A stretch of 18,417 bases of DNA from Chryseobacterium sp. UBA6632 (GCA_002455915.1 DKLU01000264.1:1-18417), one strand, 5' to 3'; positions 1 through 6,713 are shown, counted from the stretch's first letter. Translations and numbers: made by a program. Notes: generated from the sequence alone by a model not told the origin.

Positions 1-1
1 T

Positions 2-1087
2 GATCCTACCGCTCCGGATTTACATCTGGGACACGCCGTTGTTTTGAAAAAACTCAAACAATTTCAAGATATGGGACATCAAATTGTTATCGTGGTTGGA
101 AGTTTCACTGCAAGAATTGGTGATCCTACCGGAAAAAACAAAGCAAGAAAACCTTTAAGTATTGAAGATGTTCAGCATAATGCCGAAACTTATATTAATC
201 AGCTTTCAAAAGTAATTGATGTAAACAAAACAAAAATAGTTTTCAATTCTGAATGGCTGGATGCTTTATCTTTTTCAGAAGTTATTCAGCTGATGTCTAA
301 AGTTACTATTGCCCAATTGATGCACCGAAATGATTTTAATAAAAGGTTCACTGAAAATATGCCAATCGCCATGCACGAGCTTGTTTACCCAATTTTACAA
401 GGTTTTGATTCGGTAAAAATTGCCTGTGATATTGAAATGGGCGGAACCGATCAGCTTTTTAACTGCACCATGGGAAGACAGTTACAGGAAGTTCACCAAA
501 TGTCGCCACAAATCGTGATGTGTATGCCTCTGTTAAAAGGACTTGACGGCAAAGAAAAAATGAGTAAATCATTAAACAATATCATCGGATTAACAGATGA
601 GCCGAATGAAATGTTTGGAAAAACAATGTCAATTCCGGATAGTTTGATTGATGAATTTATTGATTTGACAACCGATTTTCAAAATGAAGAAAAGAAAAAT
701 TTAAAGCAAAGAATTAAAAACGGTGAAAATCCGATGAATATAAAAAAGCAGATCGCTAAAAGTATCATCACTCAATATCATGATGCGGAATCTGCAGAGC
801 GTGCGGAACATTTTTTTGTGAATCAGTTTCAGAATAAAATATTTGAAGAAAAAAGTTTTGAACCAGTTTCTATTCATTCATTACATCTCCTTCAACAGAC
901 GACGACATTGTTAGAACTTTGCCATCAATTAAAAAATGATGAGAGTAAAACATTTATGAGAAAATTAATTGAAAGTGGTGGAATTCAGATTAATAATATC
1001 AAGAAAAATAATCCAAATGAAGAAATTGAATTAGTTTCCGAAACAAAAATTAAAATAGGAAAAAGAAGCTTTTTTGAACTTATTTAA
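2..1087 (+). CDS. tyrS: Tyrosyl-tRNA synthetase, TyrZ-like (5' end missing)
   Basis: Class I aminoacyl-tRNA synthetase that charges tRNA-Tyr with tyrosine in the cytoplasm. The frame is open from base 2, so the N-terminus (roughly 40 residues by family length) lies outside the window. The first visible residues, DPTAPDLHLGHA, contain the HIGH-type ATP-binding signature as HLGH. The second signature, KMSKS, is encoded at about 557-571. The motifs YPILQGFDSV and GGTDQLFN resemble the TyrZ branch of the family more than the E. coli/TyrS branch, which usually has GGSDQWGN. The last 45 or so residues look like the S4 RNA-binding domain (FMRKLIESGGIQIN). About 361 residues are visible, in line with a full protein near 400. 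It is followed by a short AT-rich gap and a GNAT gene on the same strand. The identity is secure; only the start is unknown. Confidence 0.96.
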   Translation, partial: DPTAPDLHLGHAVVLKKLKQFQDMGHQIVIVVGSFTARIGDPTGKNKARKPLSIEDVQHNAETYINQLSKVIDVNKTKIVFNSEWLDALSFSEVIQLMSKVTIAQLMHRNDFNKRFTENMPIAMHELVYPILQGFDSVKIACDIEMGGTDQLFNCTMGRQLQEVHQMSPQIVMCMPLLKGLDGKEKMSKSLNNIIGLTDEPNEMFGKTMSIPDSLIDEFIDLTTDFQNEEKKNLKQRIKNGENPMNIKKQIAKSIITQYHDAESAERAEHFFVNQFQNKIFEEKSFEPVSIHSLHLLQQTTTLLELCHQLKNDESKTFMRKLIESGGIQINNIKKNNPNEEIELVSETKIKIGKRSFFELI

Positions 1088-1152
1088 ATATAAAACCGAT
1101 ATATTCGCTTAGATAAATAGTTTATAAATCTTTAAGAATATTTTTAAAAATC

Positions 1153-1611
1153 ATGGATTTTATACATCTTCAATTGAGAAAAGCAACAGAAAATGACATC
1201 GATTTTCTGCTGGATTTAAGAACTAAAACCATGAATGAACATCTTGAAAGCTCAGGTTTTCCAACTGATAAAAATTCTCATCTCAAAAGAATACTTCATG
1301 AGTTTGAAACCGCTAAAATCATGATGTATCGAAAAGAAGATATGGGATTGCTAAAAGTAAAATATGGAAAAGATGAAATTGAACTTATTCAGCTTCAGAT
1401 TCATCCAGATTTTCAGAGTAAAGGTTTTGGAAAGCGTATTTTAGAAATGATTATTGAAGAATCTTTATTTTCTGAAATTCCTATTTATTTGAGTGTCTTA
1501 AAAACCAATCCGGCACAGAAACTTTATGCACGCGTAGGTTTCAGAACCATTGAAGAGAATGAACATTCTTTTACAATGAAGTTTTCTAAATATAACTTTG
1601 TCAAAGTTTAG
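1153..1611 (+). CDS. GNAT family N-acetyltransferase
   Basis: A 152-residue protein of the GCN5-related N-acetyltransferase fold, which transfers acetyl from acetyl-CoA to an amine; the substrate cannot be read from sequence. Visible signs are the motif A strand and pyrophosphate loop, IELIQLQIHPDFQSKGFGKRIL at about 76-97, with Q88, G91 and G93 in the QxxGxG/A position, and motif B NPAQKLYARVGF at 119-130. Length is normal for the family. The ATG at 1153 is the first in frame after tyrS, 65 bp downstream, so the two may be co-transcribed. The last five codons (NFVKV) lie inside a perfect inverted repeat, and the TAG stop is exactly its loop. The gene converges on the TerD operon. Confidence 0.88.
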   Translation: MDFIHLQLRKATENDIDFLLDLRTKTMNEHLESSGFPTDKNSHLKRILHEFETAKIMMYRKEDMGLLKVKYGKDEIELIQLQIHPDFQSKGFGKRILEMIIEESLFSEIPIYLSVLKTNPAQKLYARVGFRTIEENEHSFTMKFSKYNFVKV

Positions 1612-1626
1612 AACTTTGACAAAGTT
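1594..1626. repeat. Perfect 15-bp inverted repeat with the stop codon as loop; probable bidirectional terminator
   Basis: The left arm AACTTTGTCAAAGTT (1594-1608) and right arm AACTTTGACAAAGTT (1612-1626) are exact reverse complements separated only by TAG at 1609-1611, the GNAT stop codon. Each arm is itself a 7+1+7 palindrome, so the arms are also near-identical direct repeats. The right arm ends 7 bp before the stop codon of the convergent terD-like gene (1633-1635), so the element fills the junction. Stem pairs are AT-rich and there is no long T-run, so intrinsic termination is plausible but not certain. A dispersed palindromic repeat is the alternative. Confidence 0.75.
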
Positions 1627-1632
1627 GATTTG

Positions 1633-2295
1633 TTAAGAGTATTTCTTGAGAATATCCACAAAATTATCCGTTGTGTGCGGCTCTCCGATTGCACGGAATT
1701 TCCAGTCGCCATTATGACGATAGGCTTCGGCAAAAACCATGGAACATTTTCCGTTCATGCTAGCATCGCCCGAAAGACTGAACTTGGTAATTTCTTTTCC
1801 TTTTGCATCCACCGCTCGAATGAAAGCATTTTCGATCATTCCGAAATGCTGATTATTTTTAGTCCCCTGATAAATAGAAACAATAAAAACGATCTTCTGA
1901 TATTTTTCATCCAGCTTATCTAATTTTACGATGATTTGCTCATCATCACCATCGCCGGCACCAGTTCTGTTATCTCCCGTAAGCCAAACATGGCCACTCG
2001 GATGCTGCATCGAGTTGAAATAAACCACATCTCCCTGATACAATCTGATCTGTCGACCGTTTGAAGTTATCGATTTCCCTTTGTTAACCACTTTCCCGTT
2101 GGCATCCAATAAAAATGCAATCGCGTCAAGATCGTATTCCGCAGCTTCTTTACCAAATATTTTTCCGAAAAAACCACCTTGTTTTCGAACATCCCAACCC
2201 AAACCAATGGTTACTTTTGAGAGATCATATATACTTTCGCCACGATCATTCTTCCTCAGATTAATCGTTTGCCCTTTCTGTAAATTAATTGCCAT
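1633..2295 (-). CDS. TerD family protein with an insertion (tellurium-resistance/stress family)
   Basis: A 220-residue member of the TerD/CABP family. These cytoplasmic calcium-binding proteins are linked to tellurite resistance, phage inhibition and general stress, and their biochemical role is unsettled. Recognisable are the N-terminal MAINLQKGQ, TIGLGWD (29-35), the first acidic calcium-site strand EYDLDAIAFLLDANGK (53-68), and the second acidic loop TGDNRTGAGDGDDE (106-119). Compared with its neighbour it carries extra residues at about 14-27 (RKNDRGE region) and 36-53 (RKQGGFFGKIFGKEAA), flanking the first strand. It starts 1 bp after the stop of the upstream TerD gene, so the two are co-transcribed and probably translationally coupled. 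It is most likely a tandem-duplication paralog. Confidence 0.92.
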   Translation of the reverse strand: MAINLQKGQTINLRKNDRGESIYDLSKVTIGLGWDVRKQGGFFGKIFGKEAAEYDLDAIAFLLDANGKVVNKGKSITSNGRQIRLYQGDVVYFNSMQHPSGHVWLTGDNRTGAGDGDDEQIIVKLDKLDEKYQKIVFIVSIYQGTKNNQHFGMIENAFIRAVDAKGKEITKFSLSGDASMNGKCSMVFAEAYRHNGDWKFRAIGEPHTTDNFVDILKKYS

Positions 2296-2296
2296 A

Positions 2297-2872
2297 TTAT
2301 TTTATGATTTGTCCTTTATAATATTTCTCAAGGAAAAACCCAAGATCTGCTCGGTAGCCGATTCCTGAAGCCTCAAACTTCCAACCGCCATTTCTTTTAT
2401 ACAATCTTCCGAATTCGATTCCGGTTTCTATAGAGAAATCTTCATCAAGCTCATATTTTGCAATTTCCTGATTCGTTGCATTATCAACAACTCTGATGTA
2501 TGAATTTCTTACTTGTCCGAAATTTTGTTTTTTCCTTTCAAAATCTTCAATCGTAACTACGAAAAGTATCTCTTGGACTCTGGAATCTACCTTCTCCAAA
2601 TCGACAATGATCGCTTCATCATCGTCTCCGTCGCTGCTTTTCCCGTTCGGATCGTCTCCTGTATGCGTTAAAGCGCCATCCGGAGATTGCAAATTATTAT
2701 AAAAAATAAAATATTCTTCACTTACCAGTTTTCTGTCTGCATCCACCATAATAGCAGAGGCATCCAGATCAAAATCAAGACCTGTACCTTCATTGGGATC
2801 CCAGCCCAGCCCGATCGTCATTTTTGTAAGTCCTAATTCAATCTTTTGTCCTTTCTGTAAATTAATCGCCAT
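2297..2872 (-). CDS. TerD family protein
   Basis: A 191-residue classic-length TerD protein, first gene of the TerD pair. The frame is open back to 2974, but family members begin with MAINLQKGQ, so the ATG at 2872 is taken as start; the extra 34 residues upstream look non-coding. Motifs are MTIGLGWDP (18-26), FDLDASAIMVDA (34-45), and the acidic calcium loop GDDPNGKSSDGDDDEAI (72-88), richer in Asp than in the downstream paralog. A TAnnTTTG element lies 51 bp upstream. No terB, terC, terZ or other usual cluster partner is present in this window. Confidence 0.93.
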   Translation of the reverse strand: MAINLQKGQKIELGLTKMTIGLGWDPNEGTGLDFDLDASAIMVDADRKLVSEEYFIFYNNLQSPDGALTHTGDDPNGKSSDGDDDEAIIVDLEKVDSRVQEILFVVTIEDFERKKQNFGQVRNSYIRVVDNATNQEIAKYELDEDFSIETGIEFGRLYKRNGGWKFEASGIGYRADLGFFLEKYYKGQIIK

Positions 2873-2922
2873 AGTGTTAAAACTTATTTTTCCTTTAAGA
2901 TAGATGTGATTTATGAATTGAC

Positions 2923-2930
2923 CAAATTTA
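2923..2930 (-). promoter_or_regulatory. Candidate -7 element of the TerD operon
   Basis: The minus strand reads TAAATTTG, a full match to the Bacteroidota -7 consensus TAnnTTTG, 50 bases upstream of the chosen ATG. I see no convincing TTG -33 element at the usual distance, so the call rests on the -7 match and position. It also supports the start at 2872 over the longer frame, because a start at 2974 would lie upstream of this promoter. Confidence 0.45.
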
Positions 2931-2994
2931 TCGATTAAAAAACGCTTAAAATTACGGTTTCGCGTAAAAATCATTTAAAATTTTAACAAAACAA

Positions 2995-3023
2995 AAAAGG
3001 TTCGACAAATTGCCGAACCTTTT
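2995..3023 (-). terminator. Rho-independent terminator of the panD-flippase operon
   Basis: AAAAGGTTCG (2995-3004) pairs perfectly with CGAACCTTTT (3014-3023) around a 9-nt loop. Read on the minus strand the hairpin is followed by TTTTTTGTTTTG, and it begins about 20 bp after the stop of the flippase gene. Confidence 0.9.
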
Positions 3024-3043
3024 CCATTTTATATAAAATATAT

Positions 3044-4066
3044 TTAATCTTCTTTTTTGGAAACAATTTCATTTCTTGCTTTCGCCAACATCGGAATTGA
3101 AATAAGCCCCATGACAAGCATAATAACAATTTGCATAGGCAATGATATAAAAGAATACGTTAACCCGATTTCTCCGCCTAATTCTCCACTTTTACCCATC
3201 GAAATAAACAAAGCCATGAAGCCATATTTCATCGCCAGATTAAAAGCTCCAATTCCGCCACTTGCCGGGATCATCATTCCTAACGTTCCAACTACAATGA
3301 TTAAAAAACCGTCTGCAAAAGTAAAATCGGAAGTTTCCGGTAAAGCGAAACACACCAAATAAGCTGCAAAATAATACGAAAGCCAGATCCCTAAAGTGTA
3401 AAGTATGAATTTACCTTTTTGTTTTAATTTAAAAATTGAAGTTAATCCCTGAAAAATTCCATCAATAAAATTGATGATTTTTCCTAAGAACGGAACATTC
3501 GCCAATTTCTTTTTAAAAGTAAAAAATACAATTGTTCCTAAAACTAAAATTCCCAGAACAAGCAGTATTTTGTTTGGATTAATATCTAAACCTGAACTTT
3601 TATAAAACGAAATAATAGCTTCATACTTAAAGATCAAGGTCAATCCTAAAAAAGCAACCATGCAAACTAGGTCTACTACCCTTTCAAGGATAATTGTTCC
3701 GAAAGATTTATCAACAGGAACTTTTTCTACACCATACAATGCCGTTGCTCTAGCCACTTCCCCACTTCTAGGAATGGTAAGATTCATTAAATATCCGAAT
3801 GACAGCGACCACAATGAGTTTGAATTTGAAATAGAATGCCCCATCGGCTCCAGCATCAGATTCCAGCGAATTGCTCTGAACCAGTACGCCGCCACCCCAA
3901 AACATGCCGCAAATAAAACCCAAAGGTAATTTGCCTTTGCCAAAGACTTTTGGATCACTTTGAAATCAAGCCCTCTTAGAGCCAGCCATAAAAAAAAGCC
4001 TGCGCAAGCAAGCGATATTACTATGGTTACAATTGATTTTATTGGATTCGATTTTTTATTCTCCAT
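3044..4066 (-). CDS. Flippase-like integral membrane protein (UPF0104/LPG_synthase_TM, YbhN family)
   Basis: A 340-residue polytopic protein of the family sharing the membrane domain of MprF and AglD, thought to move lipids or lipid-linked intermediates across the inner membrane; the substrate here is unknown. Hydrophobic segments are visible at about 11-29, 46-62, 84-98, 131-147, 167-183, 221-242, 252-275 and 308-326. Signature stretches are NLTIPRSGEVARATAL (95-110), GTIILERVVDL (123-133) and GMMIPASGGIGAFNLAM (263-279), which fit the family's IPxRxGE, E/R and PGGxG-type motifs. No soluble lysyltransferase domain follows, so it is not MprF itself. It begins 4 bp after the panD stop, so the two form an operon, although no functional link to pantothenate is obvious. 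Confidence 0.88.
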   Translation of the reverse strand: MENKKSNPIKSIVTIVISLACAGFFLWLALRGLDFKVIQKSLAKANYLWVLFAACFGVAAYWFRAIRWNLMLEPMGHSISNSNSLWSLSFGYLMNLTIPRSGEVARATALYGVEKVPVDKSFGTIILERVVDLVCMVAFLGLTLIFKYEAIISFYKSSGLDINPNKILLVLGILVLGTIVFFTFKKKLANVPFLGKIINFIDGIFQGLTSIFKLKQKGKFILYTLGIWLSYYFAAYLVCFALPETSDFTFADGFLIIVVGTLGMMIPASGGIGAFNLAMKYGFMALFISMGKSGELGGEIGLTYSFISLPMQIVIMLVMGLISIPMLAKARNEIVSKKED

Positions 4067-4070
4067 GAAT

Positions 4071-4421
4071 TTAGGTCAAAAGATTTGTTTTTTCATCCGG
4101 GAAAACAATTTTTGGCTGGAAGGTCTGCGCTTCTTCAGGAGTCATCTGTGCATACGCAATAATAATGATGATGTCATCCCTCTGAACTTTTCTGGCAGCC
4201 GGCCCGTTCAGGCAAACCTCACCAGATTTTCTCTTTCCTTTGATAACGTAGGTGTCGAAACGCTCACCGTTATTTACATTTACGATATAAACGCGCTCTC
4301 CTACTACCAATCCGGCAGCTTCAATAAGCTCTTCATCTATCGTAATACTCCCAATATAATTAAGGTCTGAAGCCGTAACCCTTACCCTGTGAATCTTAGA
4401 CTTAAAAACTTCTATTAACAT
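4071..4421 (-). CDS. panD: Aspartate 1-decarboxylase (pyruvoyl-dependent)
   Basis: Converts L-aspartate to beta-alanine for pantothenate and coenzyme A synthesis. The 116-residue proenzyme is full length and aligns without gaps to E. coli numbering: the self-cleavage site Gly24-Ser25 (YIGSIT), Lys9, His11 and Tyr22, the substrate-binding R54, T57 and Y58 in ERFDTY, and Asn72 in LNGPAA. All residues needed for pyruvoyl formation are present, so it should be active after cleavage. The ATG at 4421 lies only 4 nt downstream of a TAAATTTG -7 element, which would make the mRNA nearly leaderless. It is the first gene of an operon with the flippase-like gene. Confidence 0.97.
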   Translation of the reverse strand: MLIEVFKSKIHRVRVTASDLNYIGSITIDEELIEAAGLVVGERVYIVNVNNGERFDTYVIKGKRKSGEVCLNGPAARKVQRDDIIIIIAYAQMTPEEAQTFQPKIVFPDEKTNLLT

Positions 4422-4425
4422 GGTG

Positions 4426-4433
4426 CAAATTTA
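4426..4433 (-). promoter_or_regulatory. Candidate panD -7 element, implying a leaderless mRNA
   Basis: The minus strand reads TAAATTTG and ends 4 nt before the panD ATG. No other TAnnTTTG occurs on this strand in the 399-bp gap. The element sits inside an imperfect inverted repeat: GTGC 4423-4426 with GCAC 4454-4457, and ATTTAT 4429-4434 with ATAAAT 4447-4452. No clear -33 TTG is seen. Confidence 0.4.
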
Positions 4434-4756
4434 TTAATAATAATTTATAAATAGCACTTTTAGAATCATTTTAAAACACGCAGATACACAGCGGTTTAAT
4501 TTTATTATCATCATTTTTTTTGATTTTTACTTGCACATTCTACAAGCATATCTGTAAAAATATTAATTGTTGATACAAAATTCAGGATTTAATAAATGTA
4601 AGAAATAATTAATAAAAATTCATAAAGTCAATACACATAAGCATTTGGCATGATTTTAGTAACGTGTAACCTAGATTTTTCGTAAAAAGTCAAATTATCA
4701 TATTTCAACTGTTTTCACCTAAAATCAAAAAAATAATACATATTTTTATAAAAAAA

Positions 4757-4786
4757 TTGCACAATTAGAAAATAGTATTATATTTG
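4757..4786 (+). promoter_or_regulatory. HU gene promoter (Bacteroidota primary sigma type)
   Basis: TTG at 4757-4759, a 19-bp spacer, then TATATTTG at 4779-4786. This fits the Bacteroidota TTTG/TTG and TAnnTTTG pattern with canonical spacing. Transcription would start near 4791-4795, leaving a leader of about 26-30 nt before ATG. It is the clearest promoter in the window, fitting a highly expressed gene. Confidence 0.8.
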
Positions 4787-4820
4787 CTATAATTACGAAC
4801 TAACTTTAATATTAAAAATT

Positions 4821-5132
4821 ATGAACAAGTCTGAATTAATCGACGCAATCGCAAAAGATGCAGGTATCACTAAAGTTGCTGCCAAAGCTGCACTAGAATC
4901 TTTCATTTCTAACGTTACTACTACTCTTAAGAAAAAAGATGGTAAAGTATCTTTAGTAGGTTTCGGAACTTTCTCAGTAGCTGAGAGAGCGGCAAGACAA
5001 GGTATCAACCCTGCAACTAAAAAGCCAATTAATATCGAAGCTAAAACAGTTGCTAAATTCAAAGCTGGAGCAGATTTATCTACTGCTGTTGCTACTGCTA
5101 ATGCACCTGCTGCTGGTAAAAAGAAAAAATAA
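4821..5132 (+). CDS. HU family DNA-binding protein
   Basis: A 103-residue nucleoid protein that binds and bends DNA as a dimer. The helical dimerisation half is 1-45 (MNKSELIDAIAKDAGITK), then VGFGTFSV (46-53) and the DNA-binding beta arm at about 53-75. The intercalating tip, usually RNP, reads I62-N63-P64, keeping the proline but replacing Arg with Ile. The C-terminus has a short Ala/Pro stretch and a lysine tail (APAAGKKKK, 95-103), an added basic extension seen in some Bacteroidota HU proteins. It stands alone with its own promoter and terminator. IHF is excluded by the single-gene setting and the sequence. Confidence 0.96.
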   Translation: MNKSELIDAIAKDAGITKVAAKAALESFISNVTTTLKKKDGKVSLVGFGTFSVAERAARQGINPATKKPINIEAKTVAKFKAGADLSTAVATANAPAAGKKKK

Positions 5133-5157
5133 TCTTTTCAGATTAAAGAAAAAATTG

Positions 5158-5193
5158 AAACCCTCATCTTTTGATGAGGGTTTTGTTTTTTTG
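5158..5193 (+). terminator. Rho-independent terminator of the HU gene
   Basis: AAACCCTCATC (5158-5168) pairs perfectly with GATGAGGGTTT (5173-5183) around a TTTT loop, followed by TTTTGTTTTTTTG. It begins 25 bp after the HU stop. Its minus-strand reading also has a short U-rich tail, so it may serve the convergent pdxH as well. Confidence 0.95.
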
Positions 5194-5229
5194 TAAAAGC
5201 TTGAAAATTTAAACTTTAAATATTAGGTG

Positions 5230-5871
5230 CTAGGGAGCTAAACGGGAAATCTTCCAATCCAGATCATCTAATGTATACACAATTCTGTCATGAAGACGAT
5301 TCGGTCTTCCTTGCCAAAATTCAATTTCATAAGGTTTTGCAATGTATCCGCCCCAATTTTCAGGTCTTGGAACTTCAGAATTTTCGTATGTTTTTTCCAA
5401 TTCTTTTAATTTCTCTTCCAAAAACTCTTTATTGGGAATTACCTGACTTTGCGGAGAAACAGCCGCTCCCAGCTGACTTCCTTTTGGCCTGGAATGAAAA
5501 TATCCATCGCTTAAATTCTCTGCAATACGCTCCAAATTAGCTTTAATAATAATCTGTCTTTCCAGATTTGGCCAGAAAAAGTGAAGACAAGCCGTATGAT
5601 TTTTTTCTATCGCCTTTCCTTTTTTGCTGTCATAGTTGGTATAAAAAATAAAACCTTCGTGAGTATAAGCCTTTAAAAGCACCATTCTCGTGCGCGGGCA
5701 ACCGTCTTCTTCTACCGTAGAAATCGCCATTGCATTGGCTTCATAAATATTAGGATTTTCGCTGGCTTCCAAAAACCAATCTCTGAATTGTTCGAGGGGG
5801 TTTTGTTTTATCTCACTTTCAATAAGTTGGGATTTATCATACACTTTTCTTTTGTCGTGCAGGTTTTCCAT
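5230..5871 (-). CDS. pdxH: Pyridoxamine 5'-phosphate oxidase
   Basis: FMN-dependent oxidation of pyridoxine or pyridoxamine 5'-phosphate to the cofactor PLP. At 213 residues it has the family length, with all usual motifs in order: RTRMVLLK (60-67), YTNYDSKKG (77-85), ERQIIIKA (104-111), the substrate loop SRPKGSQLGA (127-136), ENWGGY (171-176), EFWQGRPNRLHDR (184-196) and the conserved end ISRLAP (208-213). It converges on HU and diverges from the YqgE gene with only 24 bp between the ATGs. A TACCTTTG element at 5910-5917 inside the YqgE coding region is a possible promoter. The PLP-type aminotransferase nearby (class III) would use the product. Confidence 0.97.
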   Translation of the reverse strand: MENLHDKRKVYDKSQLIESEIKQNPLEQFRDWFLEASENPNIYEANAMAISTVEEDGCPRTRMVLLKAYTHEGFIFYTNYDSKKGKAIEKNHTACLHFFWPNLERQIIIKANLERIAENLSDGYFHSRPKGSQLGAAVSPQSQVIPNKEFLEEKLKELEKTYENSEVPRPENWGGYIAKPYEIEFWQGRPNRLHDRIVYTLDDLDWKISRLAP

Positions 5872-5884
5872 AAATATTTTTTAT

Positions 5885-5892
5885 TAAATTTG
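5885..5892 (+). promoter_or_regulatory. Candidate -7 element of the yqgE gene, implying a leaderless mRNA
   Basis: TAAATTTG ends 3 nt before the ATG at 5896, the same arrangement as at panD. Transcription from it would start at or next to the start codon. There is no TTG at the expected -33 position, so support is partial. Confidence 0.4.
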
Positions 5893-5895
5893 AGT

Positions 5896-6444
5896 ATGAA
5901 TTACTCTTACAAAGGTAAAATATTAATTTCCACACCTGACATTTCCGGCGATATTTTTTCCCGATCTGTCGTCTTGGTTATTGAACATAACGAACACGGT
6001 GCATTTGGTTTAATATTAAATAAAAAGAACGGCCAAATGAGCAGTAAATTCAAAAATTTCTTTGATTTTAAAATTGAGGTATACGACGGCGGCCCTGTGG
6101 AAAACGACAAGGTTTTCTTTATTGTAAAAGGGAAAAAAGTAACTGAAGTTTATACCGAAATCACCAATGAATTTTATTTAACGGAAGACATTGAAAATAT
6201 CATCAGCGCGGTTTTAAGTAATGAATTGAATATTAATGATGTTAAAATCTTTTCAGGATATTCTGGATGGGGTGCTATGCAGCTTGATACGGAAGTTCAA
6301 CGCAAGATGTGGACGGTGGTAGATGTTTATAATTTAGACTATACTTTACCCAATGACCAGACCCTTTGGAAGTCTATTATGCAGAATTTAGGCGGGGAAT
6401 ATCTTTTGTGGGCGAACTCTCCTGAAGATATTTCGTTGAATTAA
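5896..6444 (+). CDS. yqgE: YqgE/AlgH family protein (DUF179)
   Basis: A 182-residue YqgE/AlgH protein; the family is widespread, its fold is known, and its function is unclear (AlgH was linked to alginate regulation in Pseudomonas). Family signatures are IFSRSVVLVIEHNEHGAFGLILNK (20-43), YDGGPVE (63-69) and FSGYSGWGAMQLDTE (119-133), the counterpart of the GYAGWgpGQLE motif. The frame is open upstream to 5788, but that extension overlaps pdxH and does not match the family; MNYSYKGKILISTP is the typical start, so ATG at 5896 is chosen. It runs divergently from pdxH. Confidence 0.93.
   Translation: MNYSYKGKILISTPDISGDIFSRSVVLVIEHNEHGAFGLILNKKNGQMSSKFKNFFDFKIEVYDGGPVENDKVFFIVKGKKVTEVYTEITNEFYLTEDIENIISAVLSNELNINDVKIFSGYSGWGAMQLDTEVQRKMWTVVDVYNLDYTLPNDQTLWKSIMQNLGGEYLLWANSPEDISLN
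5910..5917 (-). promoter_or_regulatory. Possible pdxH -7 element
   Basis: The minus strand reads TACCTTTG, matching TAnnTTTG, about 38 bp upstream of the pdxH ATG and inside the start of the divergent yqgE gene. There is no clear -33 partner, so this may be chance. Confidence 0.3.
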
Positions 6445-6557
6445 TCGATTAACCTATTCAATTGAATTCATTTTAAAATTTTAACAAAATTTAAGATTCC
6501 GTTAACCAATTTTTAAAGAATAATTCACGTTATTTGATAAAGCAAAATTCAAACAAA

Positions 6558-6653
6558 ATGAAAGGACTAAAACTTCTTATTCAACAAATTTTTTCCAGAC
6601 CATCTTTGAACCTTCAGCCGGTTTACGTTAAACGTAATATTTTTAGAAAGTAA
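6558..6653 (+). CDS. Possible small protein, 31 residues, basic
   Basis: ATG at 6558 opens a 32-codon frame ending TAA at 6651-6653, encoding MKGLKLLIQQIFSRPSLNLQ followed by PVYVKRNIFRK. The peptide has eight Lys/Arg and no Asp/Glu, with an amphipathic-looking N-terminal half and a basic tail. It sits alone in a 323-bp gap after yqgE, behind an AT-rich leader, and is followed directly by a hairpin. I do not recognise a family. Support is the position, a clean frame and the downstream hairpin; with so few codons it could be chance. Confidence 0.4.
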   Translation: MKGLKLLIQQIFSRPSLNLQPVYVKRNIFRK

Positions 6654-6658
6654 TAAAA

Positions 6659-6684
6659 AATCGCGAAAAATAATTTTCACGATT
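6659..6684 (-). terminator. Hairpin with U-tract on the minus strand
   Basis: AATCG/CGATT plus GAAAA/TTTTC with one C-A mismatch forms a stem of about 10 bp around a 4-nt loop. On the minus strand it is followed by TTTTTTATT, so it best fits a terminator for transcripts coming from the class IV aminotransferase-like gene. On the plus strand it follows the small ORF but lacks a T-run. Confidence 0.6.
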
Positions 6685-6694
6685 CAAAATACAA

Positions 6695-6712
6695 ATTCTG
6701 ATTTTTCAGAAT
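6695..6712. other. Short perfect hairpin in the convergent gap
   Basis: ATTCTGA (6695-6701) pairs with TCAGAAT (6706-6712) around TTTT. It lies between two other hairpins with only 10 and 1 bases separating them. Confidence 0.5.
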
Positions 6713-6713
6713 A

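Larger units (their letters stand above)
4422..4820. other. AT-rich divergent intergenic region between panD and HU
   Basis: A 399-bp stretch with no credible ORF on either strand. It holds the presumed panD promoter at its left edge and the HU promoter at its right edge. The middle, about 4460-4755, is very AT-rich and shows no strong hairpin, tandem repeat or recognisable RNA fold. A more distal regulatory region or an unrecognised small RNA cannot be excluded by eye. Confidence 0.6.

Noticed and set aside
1630..1923. Plus-strand open frame across the 3' part of the TerD operon
   Set aside because: It is a shadow of the clearly conserved minus-strand TerD gene; the translation shows no family features.
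2873..2974. 34-residue extension of the first TerD protein
   Set aside because: TerD proteins start with MAINLQKGQ, and the candidate promoter lies inside the extension.
4645..4662. TGGCATGATTTTAG resembling a sigma-54 -24 element
   Set aside because: The required GC of the -12 element at fixed spacing is absent.
2973..6488. Shared string TTTAAAATTTTAACAAAA near 2975 and 6473
   Set aside because: It is low-complexity AT sequence and relates differently to nearby genes at the two sites; chance is the simplest explanation.
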